Shown here in pieces: positions 1 to 6,514 of a DNA stretch of 6,769 nt; within the stretch, counting starts at the first letter, position 1; the number at the start of each line of letters is the position of its first letter. The position numbers and the translations under genes were made by a program. Origin of the DNA: an uncultured Anaerolineaceae bacterium. Its GTDB lineage: Bacteria; Chloroflexota; Anaerolineae; Anaerolineales; Anaerolineaceae. The stretch covers positions 1 through 6,769 of the forward strand of contig CALCNO010000186.1 in assembly GCA_937897615.1 (NCBI GenBank), in the 5' to 3' direction. The notes beneath the pieces were generated by a model. It ran no database searches, had not been told where the DNA came from, and saw only the letters and a list, made by a program, of their open reading frames with translations.

Positions 1-444
1 CGCAACCCGGTCTACTCTGCGCTTTTCCTCATCGTTAACTTTTTGGCCGTGGGCGTGTACTATCTGGTGATGGGCGCCCCCTTCATTGCACTTGCGCAGA
101 TCACCGTTTATGCAGGCGCCATCATGGTGCTCTTCCTCTTTGTCATCATGCTGCTGGGGGCGGCCAAACCCAAAGAGGTGGACCCGCTCAAATGGCAAAA
201 GCCGCTGGCAATCGTCCTTGCCGTGGCCGTGCTGGCAGAAGGGCTGTACGCGCTGATCACACGCATCGCCATCACCGTAACCACTACCGCCCCGGATGCC
301 ACCCTGGCCGACCCCAAGACGCTGGCGCAAACGCTCTATTACAAATATTCACTGCCATTTGAGGTCACCTCGATCATTCTGCTTGTGGCAGCCATCGGCG
401 CAGTAGTGCTCACCAAGAAATCCCCTCAAGAGGAGGGAAAGTAA
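1..444 (+). CDS. nuoJ: NADH-quinone oxidoreductase subunit J (partial, 5' end missing)
   Basis: This is a membrane subunit of respiratory complex I, sitting between the quinone-binding region and the antiporter-like subunits in the cytoplasmic membrane. The reading frame is open from base 1 and gives 147 visible residues, beginning RNPVYSALFL, a conserved NuoJ segment. The start codon and an estimated 20-30 residues lie off the window. The hallmark third transmembrane helix, VYAGAIMVLFLFVIM, is at visible residues 36-50. In the family this helix contains a conserved pi-bulge and takes part in conformational changes of the enzyme. Further hydrophobic helices lie at about 67-85 and 118-140, and the protein ends in a short charged tail. 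A TTG at 43 should not be taken as the start, because conserved family sequence continues upstream of it. The stop is one base before nuoK, and the nuoK ribosome binding site lies inside the last codons of this gene. Identification is secure. Confidence 0.96.
   Translation, partial: RNPVYSALFLIVNFLAVGVYYLVMGAPFIALAQITVYAGAIMVLFLFVIMLLGAAKPKEVDPLKWQKPLAIVLAVAVLAEGLYALITRIAITVTTTAPDATLADPKTLAQTLYYKYSLPFEVTSIILLVAAIGAVVLTKKSPQEEGK
431..437 (+). promoter_or_regulatory. Ribosome binding site of nuoK, inside the nuoJ coding sequence
   Basis: AGGAGGG lies 8 bases before the nuoK ATG, at ideal spacing, and is read as codons of nuoJ. This arrangement suggests translational coupling of nuoJ and nuoK, and it fixes the nuoK start at 446. 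Confidence 0.85.
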
Positions 445-445
445 G

Positions 446-748
446 ATGATCCCAATCGCTTTTCCACTCGGCCTGGCAATCATCCTCTTTTGCATGGGGA
501 TCGTTGGCTTCATCGTGCGCAAGAATGCCATCGTCATCTTCATGTCACTCGAATTGATGTTCAACGCGGCCAACCTGCTCTTCATCACCTTTGCCAACCG
601 CATGCAGCAGGTGGACGGCCACGTTTTCGTCATCTTTGTTATGGTCACCGCCGCAGCTGAGGTTGCCGTCGGGCTTGCCATGATCGTTACCATTTTCCGC
701 GGCAAGCACAGCGTGGATATTGACCAGCTTACCAACCTCAAAGGATAA
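446..748 (+). CDS. nuoK: NADH-quinone oxidoreductase subunit K
   Basis: This is a small three-helix subunit of complex I (homologous to mitochondrial ND4L and MrpC of Na+/H+ antiporters). It carries part of the central hydrophilic axis linking quinone chemistry to proton pumping. The 100-residue length is typical of the family. Helices are at about 5-23, 29-50 and 60-84. The two essential intramembrane glutamates are present at their usual positions: Glu36 in MSLELMFNAANLLF and Glu72 in TAAAEVAVGLAM, with the same numbering as E. coli NuoK. The ATG is preceded by a strong Shine-Dalgarno sequence within nuoJ, one base after the nuoJ stop. It is followed after 11 bases by nuoL. Nothing is odd about it, and identification is secure. 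Confidence 0.98.
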   Translation: MIPIAFPLGLAIILFCMGIVGFIVRKNAIVIFMSLELMFNAANLLFITFANRMQQVDGHVFVIFVMVTAAAEVAVGLAMIVTIFRGKHSVDIDQLTNLKG

Positions 749-750
749 CC

Positions 751-756
751 AGGAGG
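751..756 (+). promoter_or_regulatory. Ribosome binding site of nuoL, close to the start codon
   Basis: A perfect AGGAGG lies in the 11-base nuoK-nuoL gap, with only three bases (ATC) before the ATG at 760. The spacing is shorter than usual, but there is no better start nearby and the protein from 760 begins as NuoL normally does. Confidence 0.75.
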
Positions 757-759
757 ATC

Positions 760-2715
760 ATGGACACGACTCAACTCTTCAACCTGGTTCCCTGGGTAGT
801 TTTCCTGCCGCTGATCGGGCTGGGTATCAACCTGCTGCTGGGCAAGAAACTTGGTGAGGTATTCACCGGCGTGGTGGCCAGCCTGGCTACCGGCCTGGCC
901 TTTGTGGTAGCCATCCTGCTGGCCAGTGCCCTTGCGGCACACCCCGAAGGCACCACCGTGGTGCTCGGCGATTGGATCACCATTGGCGACTTTACCACCC
1001 GCTGGGCTTTCCGTGTGGACACCCTGGCGGTGGTAATGATGCTGGTGGTATCCGGCGTGGGCATGCTCATCCACATTTACTCCATCGGCTACATGCACAA
1101 CGACGTGCGCCACAATGGCGATACCGGCCGTTTCACGCGCTTCTTCATCTTCCTCAACCTCTTCATCGCCGCCATGATGATCCTGGTGAGCGCCGATAAC
1201 TTCCTGATGATGTTCGTCGGTTGGGAAGGCGTGGGCTTGTGCTCCTATCTGCTCATCGGCTTCTGGTTCGAGAAGGGTAAAGACGGCATCGGCAATGCCA
1301 ACGCCGCCAAGAAGGCTTTCATCACCAATCGCGTGGGCGACTTTGGCCTGCTCATTGCCATGTTCCTCATATTTACTAACTTCGGCACCCTGCAATTCGA
1401 TCAGGTGTTTGCACAGGCCGCCACAGTGGCTGCCGCCAAACCCACCGTAATGCTGCTCATCACGCTCTTCATGCTTCTGGGTGTCACCGGCAAATCGGCA
1501 CAGATTCCGCTGTTTGTGTGGCTGCCGGATGCAATGGCCGGCCCCACGCCTGTTTCCGCTCTCATCCATGCTGCTACGATGGTCACCGCCGGCGTTTATC
1601 TGGTGGCACGCAGCGCCGCGTTTTACACATTGGTGCCCGCCGCACAGACCGCCGTCACCTGGGTGGGCGCTGCCACGGCTCTCTTCGCCGCCACCATCGC
1701 CGTTGGGCAGTACGACATCAAGAAAGTGCTCGCCTATTCCACCATCAGCCAGTTGGGCTTTATGGTGGCAGCCGTGGGCATGGGCGCCACCGTTGCGGGC
1801 ATGTTCCATCTGGTGACTCACGCTTTCTTTAAGGGTCTGCTCTTCCTGGCCGCCGGTTCGGTAATCCAGGGAATGGAGCGCGGCATGCATCACGGTGCCC
1901 ACCCCGACCACGAGACCGACCCGCAGGATATGCGCCACATGGGCGGGCTGCGCCGGCAGATGCCGGTCACTTTCTGGGTATATCTCATCGGCGCGCTGGC
2001 ACTGGCGGGCATTGCCCCCCTGGCGGGCTTCTTCTCTAAAGATGAAATTCTGCTTTCTGCGTGGCAGCATCACAGTGCCGTGTTCGTGGTACTGGCTGCC
2101 GCAGCCTTCCTCACCGCCTTTTACATGGGGCGCCAGATCATCATGGTCTTCTTTGGCAAACCCCAGACCACAGCCGCGGAACATGCCAGCGAAAGCCCGC
2201 TGGTGGTAACGCTGCCGCTGATGATCCTGGCTGCGCTTTCCGTGCTTGGTGGGGCGCTCAACTTCCCCGGCGTACACACGCTGGAAACCTGGCTGGGCCA
2301 CACCCTCGGCGAAGGCGAAGCGGCTCACTTCAACTGGCTGGTGGCGGGCATCTCTCTGGTGCTGGCGCTCATCGGCCTCGGCCTCGCCTGGCTGCTCTAT
2401 GGCCGCAAGGGCGAAACCGCCAAGGTTGACCCCCTCAAACGTTCTCTTGGCCCGGTCTTCACCGGCATGGAACGCAAATGGTGGGTAGACGAACTGTATC
2501 AGGCGGTGCTCCTCAAACCTTATCAGGCATGTGCTCAGTTCATGGCAGACAAAGTGGACCTGGGCGCCATTGACCGCATCGGCGGGGGACTTGCCGCCGG
2601 TACCCGCGCACTTGCCGAGGGCATCCGCAAATTTGAAAACGGTTATATCCGCACCTATGCCCTGTGGATGCTGCTGGGTCTGGCAGTCATCATGACCTAT
2701 ATCTTCTTCAAATAA
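760..2715 (+). CDS. nuoL: NADH-quinone oxidoreductase subunit L
   Basis: This is the distal antiporter-like subunit of complex I (homologue of ND5 and MrpA), which forms one of the proton channels. At 651 residues it has the usual length. The N-terminal part is followed by the core proton-translocating domain. Residues visible at family positions are Glu156 in GWEGVGLCSYLLIGFW (TM5), Lys185 in KKAFITNRVGD, Lys245 in TGKSAQIP (TM7), His270 in PTPVSALIHAAT, His350, His354 and Lys358 in HLVTHAFFKG, and Lys427-Asp428 in GFFSKDE (TM12). These correspond to E. coli Glu144, Lys175, Lys229, His254, His334, His338, Lys342 and Lys399-Asp400. A His-rich loop lies at 377-393. The C-terminal part contains KWWVDELY (573-580), which begins the segment leading to the long lateral helix, and ends in a final membrane helix at about 632-650. 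nuoM follows after 10 bases. Confidence 0.98.
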   Translation: MDTTQLFNLVPWVVFLPLIGLGINLLLGKKLGEVFTGVVASLATGLAFVVAILLASALAAHPEGTTVVLGDWITIGDFTTRWAFRVDTLAVVMMLVVSGVGMLIHIYSIGYMHNDVRHNGDTGRFTRFFIFLNLFIAAMMILVSADNFLMMFVGWEGVGLCSYLLIGFWFEKGKDGIGNANAAKKAFITNRVGDFGLLIAMFLIFTNFGTLQFDQVFAQAATVAAAKPTVMLLITLFMLLGVTGKSAQIPLFVWLPDAMAGPTPVSALIHAATMVTAGVYLVARSAAFYTLVPAAQTAVTWVGAATALFAATIAVGQYDIKKVLAYSTISQLGFMVAAVGMGATVAGMFHLVTHAFFKGLLFLAAGSVIQGMERGMHHGAHPDHETDPQDMRHMGGLRRQMPVTFWVYLIGALALAGIAPLAGFFSKDEILLSAWQHHSAVFVVLAAAAFLTAFYMGRQIIMVFFGKPQTTAAEHASESPLVVTLPLMILAALSVLGGALNFPGVHTLETWLGHTLGEGEAAHFNWLVAGISLVLALIGLGLAWLLYGRKGETAKVDPLKRSLGPVFTGMERKWWVDELYQAVLLKPYQACAQFMADKVDLGAIDRIGGGLAAGTRALAEGIRKFENGYIRTYALWMLLGLAVIMTYIFFK

Positions 2716-2725
2716 AGGACAGACG

Positions 2726-4228
2726 ATGACACTCAATCCACTTCTTCTGGTCACGTTCTCTCCACTCCTCGGCGTTCTGGTGATCCTGCTGCTGCGGCCC
2801 GCATGGAAAGGTGCATTGCGCTGGGTGGCGCTGATCTCTTCGCTGCTCACCTTTTGCCTCTCACTGTGGATGCTCACACAGTTCAATGCTGCCAGCGGCG
2901 AAATGCAGATGGAGTACCTGCTCCCCTGGTTCAACCTGGCCGGCACTCCCATTGGCGTGCACTTCGGTGTGGACGGCATCAGTATCTTGATGGTGCTGCT
3001 GACCACTTTTTTGACCCCGCTGGCCATCCTTTCCACCTGGAAAGCAGTGGCAGAAAAAGTACGCGGTTTTATGGCCTTCTTCCTGCTTCTGGAAGTGGGT
3101 ATGCTCGGCGTTTTCCTCTCCCTGGATATGGTGCTGTTCTACATCTTCTGGGAGTTCACCCTCATCCCCATGTACTTCCTGATTGGGCTGTGGGGCGGTG
3201 AACGCCGCGTGTATGCTGCGCTAAAATTCTTCCTGTACACCTTCGCCGGGTCAGTGCTGATGCTGGCCGGCATTTTGTGGATCGGGTTGCAGTACGGCTC
3301 CTTTGACCTCACCCAACTCACTAACGGCGGTCTCATCCCCGCGGCAGCACAGTTGTGGCTCTTTGGTGCGTTTGGACTCGCCTTTGCCATCAAAGTGCCC
3401 ATGTTCCCGCTGCATTCCTGGCTGCCCGACGCTCACACCGAAGCTCCCACCGCCGGTTCTGTGATCCTGGCGGGTGTGCTCCTCAAGATGGGTGCTTACG
3501 GCTTCCTGCGCTTTAACCTGCCGCTCTTCCCCAATGCTGCAGTGCAGCTGGCTCCCTGGATGGCCGGGCTGGCCGTTGCCGGCATCATTTACGGCGCGGC
3601 AGTGGCTTACCGCCAGAAGGATGTAAAGAAGCTGGTGGCCTACTCGTCCATCAGCCACCTGGGCTTTGTGGTGCTGGGCATCTTTGCCCTCAACCTGCAA
3701 GGCATGGAAGGCGCCATCCTGCAAATGGTCAACCACGGCCTCTCTACCGGGGCACTCTTCCTGGTGGTTGGGTTGCTGTATGAACGCCGCCACACCCGCC
3801 TGCTGGCGAATTTTGGCGGCCTGTGGAAGGTGCTTCCCGTAATGGGCACGCTGGCACTCATCACCATGCTCTCTTCGGTCGGCCTGCCCGGGCTGAACGG
3901 TTTCATCGGCGAGTTCACCATTTTGCTCGGTTCCTTCAAATCCACCGCGCTGGGATCGCCCTGGTTTGCCGGTGTGGCAGCCCTGGGCGTGATCCTGGCA
4001 GCGGTTTACCTGTTCCATATGTTCCAAAAACTGTTCCTTGGGCCGGTAACGCACGAAGAGAATCAAACGCTCAAGGATGTCTCCGTCCGCGAAATTCTGG
4101 TTCTGGCGCCGATCCTGTTACTGGCGTTCTGGATCGGGATTTATCCCAAGCCCTTCTTTATGCTGATGACGCCTGCCGTTGAAAAACTGGTGGCGTACGT
4201 ACAGGCTGCTGCCGGCCTGATCCACTAG
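2726..4228 (+). CDS. nuoM: NADH-quinone oxidoreductase subunit M
   Basis: This is the middle antiporter-like, proton-pumping subunit of complex I (ND4 homologue), in the cytoplasmic membrane between NuoL and NuoN. It has 500 residues, normal for the family, with about 14 hydrophobic helices. Key residues are present: Glu143 in FYIFWEFTLIPMYFLIG (TM5), Lys223 in FAIKVPMFPLHSWLPDAH (TM7), His230 and His237 in the same segment, Lys254 in LLKMGAYGFLR (TM8), His337 in MVNHGLSTG, and Glu396 in NGFIGEFTIL (TM12). Glu143, Lys223, Lys254, His337 and Glu396 match E. coli Glu144, Lys234, Lys265, His322 and Glu407. TM12 has Glu where NuoL and NuoN have Lys, which distinguishes NuoM from its paralogues. 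The start is ATG 2726. A modest Shine-Dalgarno, AAAGGA at 2714-2719, overlaps the nuoL stop codon and lies 6 bases upstream, suggesting coupled translation. Confidence 0.98.
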   Translation: MTLNPLLLVTFSPLLGVLVILLLRPAWKGALRWVALISSLLTFCLSLWMLTQFNAASGEMQMEYLLPWFNLAGTPIGVHFGVDGISILMVLLTTFLTPLAILSTWKAVAEKVRGFMAFFLLLEVGMLGVFLSLDMVLFYIFWEFTLIPMYFLIGLWGGERRVYAALKFFLYTFAGSVLMLAGILWIGLQYGSFDLTQLTNGGLIPAAAQLWLFGAFGLAFAIKVPMFPLHSWLPDAHTEAPTAGSVILAGVLLKMGAYGFLRFNLPLFPNAAVQLAPWMAGLAVAGIIYGAAVAYRQKDVKKLVAYSSISHLGFVVLGIFALNLQGMEGAILQMVNHGLSTGALFLVVGLLYERRHTRLLANFGGLWKVLPVMGTLALITMLSSVGLPGLNGFIGEFTILLGSFKSTALGSPWFAGVAALGVILAAVYLFHMFQKLFLGPVTHEENQTLKDVSVREILVLAPILLLAFWIGIYPKPFFMLMTPAVEKLVAYVQAAAGLIH

Positions 4229-4239
4229 GAGAGAGGTGA
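4228..4239 (+). promoter_or_regulatory. Ribosome binding site of nuoN
   Basis: GGAGAGAGGTGA begins in the last base of the nuoM stop codon and contains a good anti-16S match, GAGGTGA, at 4233-4239. Measured from the GAGG core, the ATG at 4244 is 7 bases away and a second in-frame ATG at 4250 is 13 bases away. The first is therefore preferred. Confidence 0.75.
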
Positions 4240-4243
4240 ATCC

Positions 4244-5689
4244 ATGACAATGACCGATCTTTACTCCATCCTCCCCGTGCTCGTCCTGGTGGTGTGGGCG
4301 CTGCTGCTGGTGCTGGCAGACCTGTGGTTTGCCAAACATGCCCAGGTGTGGACGCCCATCGTCGCGGTGGTCGGACTGCTGCTCTCGCTGGGAGCTTCCT
4401 TTTACCTTTCCGGCCAGTCGCTGAACGGCTTTGGCGGCCTGGTGCTGGCGGATGCCTTCAGCAGGTTCTTGCAGCCGCTATTTGCCATCACCGGCATTCT
4501 GGCGATTGGGCTGGCGTACGATTACCTCAAACGCCTGGGGATCAACCGCGGCGAGTATTACACGCTCATCCTCTTTAGCATCAGCGGCATGATGCTGATG
4601 GCCAGCGCCGGCGACCTGATAATGGTCTTCCTCTCGCTGGAATTGCTCTCAATTCCACTCTATATCATGGCCAGCATGGCGCGCCCGCGCCTGGAATCGG
4701 AAGAAGCCGGCCTCAAATACTTCCTGCTGGGTACCTTTGCCTCCGGCTTTTTGCTCTTTGGCATTGCCCTGGTTTACGGCGCTACCGGTTCCACCAACCT
4801 GGGCGCGATATTCCATACGGTAAGCATTGGCTGGCATGATCCCACGCTTTTGATCATCGGCTCGGTGCTCATTCTGGTGGCCCTTGGCTTCAAAGTGGCG
4901 GCGGTGCCCTTCCAATCCTGGACACCGGATGTTTACCAGGGTGCGCCTTCACCCGTCTCCGCCTTCATGTCGGTGGGGGTCAAGGCCGCCGGATTTGCGG
5001 CGCTGCTGCGCGTCTTTCTGCAGATTTTCCCGCAGTTGGGCGACACTCTCACCCCGGTCTTCTGGGTGATTGCTGCCCTCACGATGATCGTAGGGAATGT
5101 AGTGGCCATTGCCCAGAGCAACCTCAAGCGCATGCTGGCCTATTCCAGCATCGCCCACGCCGGCTACCTGCTGATGGCCTTTGTTCCTTTTGCAAATGCC
5201 AACGCCAGCCAGAATTCCATCGCGGCGGCGCTGTTCTACCTGCTGGCGTACGGCCTGGCCTCGCTGGGCGCCTGGGCCGTCCTGATTGGGCTGGAAGGCG
5301 AGAAATACAGTGGCAGCACCCTGGATGACCTGGCAGGCCTGAGCAAAACCGCTCCCCTCAGCGCCGCGTTGATGACGGTGTTCATGCTTTCCTTTACCGG
5401 CATCCCCCTCACGCTGGGGTTCTGGGGCAAGTTCTATCTCTTCCGCACGGCCATTGAAGGCGGTTTCACCGGGCTGGCCGTCATTGGCCTGCTGACCTCA
5501 CTGGCATCGGCGTATTACTATCTACGCGTGGTGGTAAAAATGTACTTTGCCGATGGCGCTCCGGCCTTCCGCAAGAATTACTGGACTTCGGTTGTGGCAA
5601 TCTTTGCCGGCCTGGCACTGCTGGTCTTTAGCTTTGTACCCGGCTGGTTCTTTGATCTGGCAGCCAAAGCCTCGCTGCTGGGCAAGTAA
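4244..5689 (+). CDS. nuoN: NADH-quinone oxidoreductase subunit N
   Basis: This is the antiporter-like complex I subunit nearest the quinone-binding region (ND2 homologue). It has 481 residues, the usual bacterial length, with about 14 membrane helices. Glu133 in SLELLSIPLYIMA (TM5), Lys158 in GLKYFLLG, Lys217 in ALGFKVAAVPF (TM7), Lys247 in SVGVKAAGF (TM8), His305 in SSIAHAGYLL and Lys396 in LGFWGKFYLF (TM12) are all present. Five of these match E. coli Glu133, Lys158, Lys217, Lys247 and Lys395. The next functional position, His224 in E. coli, is Gln224 here (VPFQSWTPDVYQG, codon CAA at 4913-4915). The rest of the motif is intact, so this looks like a natural substitution rather than decay. 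The gene is last in the nuo unit and is followed nine bases later by a terminator. The start could alternatively be the ATG at 4250, a difference of two residues. Confidence 0.97.
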   Translation: MTMTDLYSILPVLVLVVWALLLVLADLWFAKHAQVWTPIVAVVGLLLSLGASFYLSGQSLNGFGGLVLADAFSRFLQPLFAITGILAIGLAYDYLKRLGINRGEYYTLILFSISGMMLMASAGDLIMVFLSLELLSIPLYIMASMARPRLESEEAGLKYFLLGTFASGFLLFGIALVYGATGSTNLGAIFHTVSIGWHDPTLLIIGSVLILVALGFKVAAVPFQSWTPDVYQGAPSPVSAFMSVGVKAAGFAALLRVFLQIFPQLGDTLTPVFWVIAALTMIVGNVVAIAQSNLKRMLAYSSIAHAGYLLMAFVPFANANASQNSIAAALFYLLAYGLASLGAWAVLIGLEGEKYSGSTLDDLAGLSKTAPLSAALMTVFMLSFTGIPLTLGFWGKFYLFRTAIEGGFTGLAVIGLLTSLASAYYYLRVVVKMYFADGAPAFRKNYWTSVVAIFAGLALLVFSFVPGWFFDLAAKASLLGK

Positions 5690-5698
5690 CCCTAAGAA

Positions 5699-5732
5699 AA
5701 AAAATAAAGCCCCGCGCGGGGCTTTATTTTTT
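5699..5732. terminator. Bidirectional intrinsic terminator between convergent nuoN and GYF_2 gene
   Basis: This is a perfect 34-bp palindrome whose core, GCCCC-GCGC-GGGGC (5709-5722), makes a five-pair GC stem with a four-base loop, extended by A/T pairs on both sides. Read on the + strand, the GC stem is followed by TTTATTTTTT. Read on the - strand, it is followed by TTTATTTTTTTT, the longer U-tract. The nuoN stop is 9 bases to the left and the stop of the minus-strand gene is 9 bases to the right, so one element can end both transcripts. This marks the end of the nuo operon. Confidence 0.93.
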
Positions 5733-5741
5733 AATCTACGC

Positions 5742-6425
5742 TTACGGCCGGCTTTTGATGATGCCCACCGCGGTATTGGTAAATTGATTCATCATGATGA
5801 TCATGAGGATGAGTACCACAAGGCCGGTGAGGAAGCCAACGTAGGGAATAATCGAAATAAGGGATAGGACACACATGGCTGTTGCCAAACCTTCGCTGGT
5901 TAGCGCAACCGGAAGCTGGTAGCGGCGGATGTAATTGTTGGCGTCTTTAGCCCAGCCGGAATAAGCCACAAAAATCCAGTAAAAATTAAAGAAAGGAATG
6001 AAATTAAAGCCCACCGCCTTGCCGGGGGTAGTGCGCGCATTCCCATCCTGGATGACCGCCCAGCATTTGTAGAGAATGATGTACCAGAGAATTGCCGTGG
6101 CAATAGCGCTCAACCCCAAAGTAAAGATGGTGCCGATCAGGCAGATCCACGACCACATGAACAGGTCCTTGAGTTCCTTGACCTGCGTCTCGCGCGGTTT
6201 TTCAGCTTGCCAGTATGCCGGCGCTGCATAACTCGCCTGTGGAGCAATCATTGCTGGCTGGCCCAGTTGTGCGCGCAGCACCGTAGTTTCAACCGGCTGC
6301 CAATTGGGCATGCCAGACTGCCATACCAATGTTTTCGAAGTGACCCTGTTTTCCTTGATCAATTGAATCAGATCATTCTCTTCAATTGGCCCCACCTGGC
6401 TTCCGCTTTCAAAGTAGTACCACAT
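5742..6425 (-). CDS. GYF_2 (DUF4339-type) domain membrane protein, function unknown
   Basis: This is a 227-residue protein. Residues 1-47 (MWYYFESGSQVGPIEENDL, then VWQSGMPNWQPV) fit the GYF_2/DUF4339 domain: aromatic start, GPI/GPV turn, the 'W..GM..W.P' signature. The domain is thought to bind peptides or partner proteins, but its partners in bacteria are mostly unknown. A Pro/Ala/Gln-rich linker (about 50-75) and a short charged stretch (KPRETQVKELKD, 76-87) follow. Hydrophobic segments are at about 88-118, 138-155 and 178-212, with the motif FIPFFNFYW at 142-150 followed by GWAKDAN. No signal peptide is seen, so the GYF_2 domain is probably cytoplasmic with a membrane anchor behind it. 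The ATG at 6425 is supported by GGAGGG at 6429-6434 and by the domain starting at residue 1. It is convergent with nuoN, and its C-terminal half resembles the partial gene upstream. No enzymatic residues are recognised, and the biological role is unknown. Confidence 0.88.
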   Translation of the reverse strand: MWYYFESGSQVGPIEENDLIQLIKENRVTSKTLVWQSGMPNWQPVETTVLRAQLGQPAMIAPQASYAAPAYWQAEKPRETQVKELKDLFMWSWICLIGTIFTLGLSAIATAILWYIILYKCWAVIQDGNARTTPGKAVGFNFIPFFNFYWIFVAYSGWAKDANNYIRRYQLPVALTSEGLATAMCVLSLISIIPYVGFLTGLVVLILMIIMMNQFTNTAVGIIKSRP

Positions 6426-6428
6426 ATT

Positions 6429-6434
6429 CCCTCC
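6429..6434 (-). promoter_or_regulatory. Ribosome binding site of the GYF_2 membrane protein gene
   Basis: On the minus strand GGAGGG stands three bases before the ATG (five from the GGAG core). It lies in the 38 bases between the upstream terminator hairpin and the start codon, and it decides the start at 6425. Confidence 0.75.
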
Positions 6435-6463
6435 GTTATTTATGATAGTTCTAGTTTACAACA

Positions 6464-6498
6464 AAAATCAGCCTGCGCGTGAAAAGCAGGCTGATTTT
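6464..6498 (-). terminator. Intrinsic terminator of the partial minus-strand gene
   Basis: This is a perfect 13-bp inverted repeat, with arms at 6464-6476 and 6486-6498 and a 9-base loop. On the minus strand the right-hand arm ends GCAGGCTGATTTT and is followed by TGT, so the hairpin leads into a five-base T run. It lies 16 bases after the stop codon of the gene at 6515. Position and structure fit a rho-independent terminator separating the two minus-strand genes. The A/T arms make it symmetric, but no + strand gene ends here. Confidence 0.85.
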
Positions 6499-6514
6499 AC
6501 CAACACAAAACAAC

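Noticed and set aside
43..45. TTG as a possible start of nuoJ.
   Set aside because: Conserved NuoJ sequence (RNPVYSALFLIVNF) continues upstream in the same frame to the window edge, so the gene is simply cut by the window.
1896..1938. His/Asp-rich loop in NuoL (residues about 377-393, HHGAHPDHETDPQD) as a possible metal site.
   Set aside because: An extended, His-rich loop before the MGGLR segment is familiar in NuoL proteins, and nothing here indicates a defined metal-binding motif.
349..3036. Very long open frame (895 codons) on the minus strand opposite nuoJ (3' end), nuoK, nuoL and the start of nuoM.
   Set aside because: It is exactly in codon register with nuoL, so a stop would require TTA, CTA or TCA codons in nuoL, and those are avoided by this gene's codon use. 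The translated product is low in hydrophobic order, rich in His/Gly/Glu and resembles no family, while nuoL is unmistakable on the other strand.
3251..4066. 271-codon open frame on the minus strand opposite nuoM.
   Set aside because: It has the same cause: it lies in register with nuoM, which lacks the codons whose complements are stops. The product has no recognisable domain.
5547..5867. Plus-strand open frame of 106 codons running from inside nuoN through the terminator.
   Set aside because: It overlaps nuoN out of frame, crosses the terminator palindrome and has no ribosome binding site or family resemblance.
6426..6463. Possible promoter for the GYF_2 gene (TATCAT as -10, TTGTAA as -35 on the minus strand).
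   Set aside because: The two hexamers are only 8 bases apart, and the proper -35 position falls in the terminator arm with a poor match. A promoter is likely somewhere here, since a terminator lies upstream, but no specific site can be defended.
6207..6482. Plus-strand open frame of 91 codons opposite the GYF_2 gene.
   Set aside because: It is antisense to a recognisable domain, runs into the second hairpin and shows no family resemblance.
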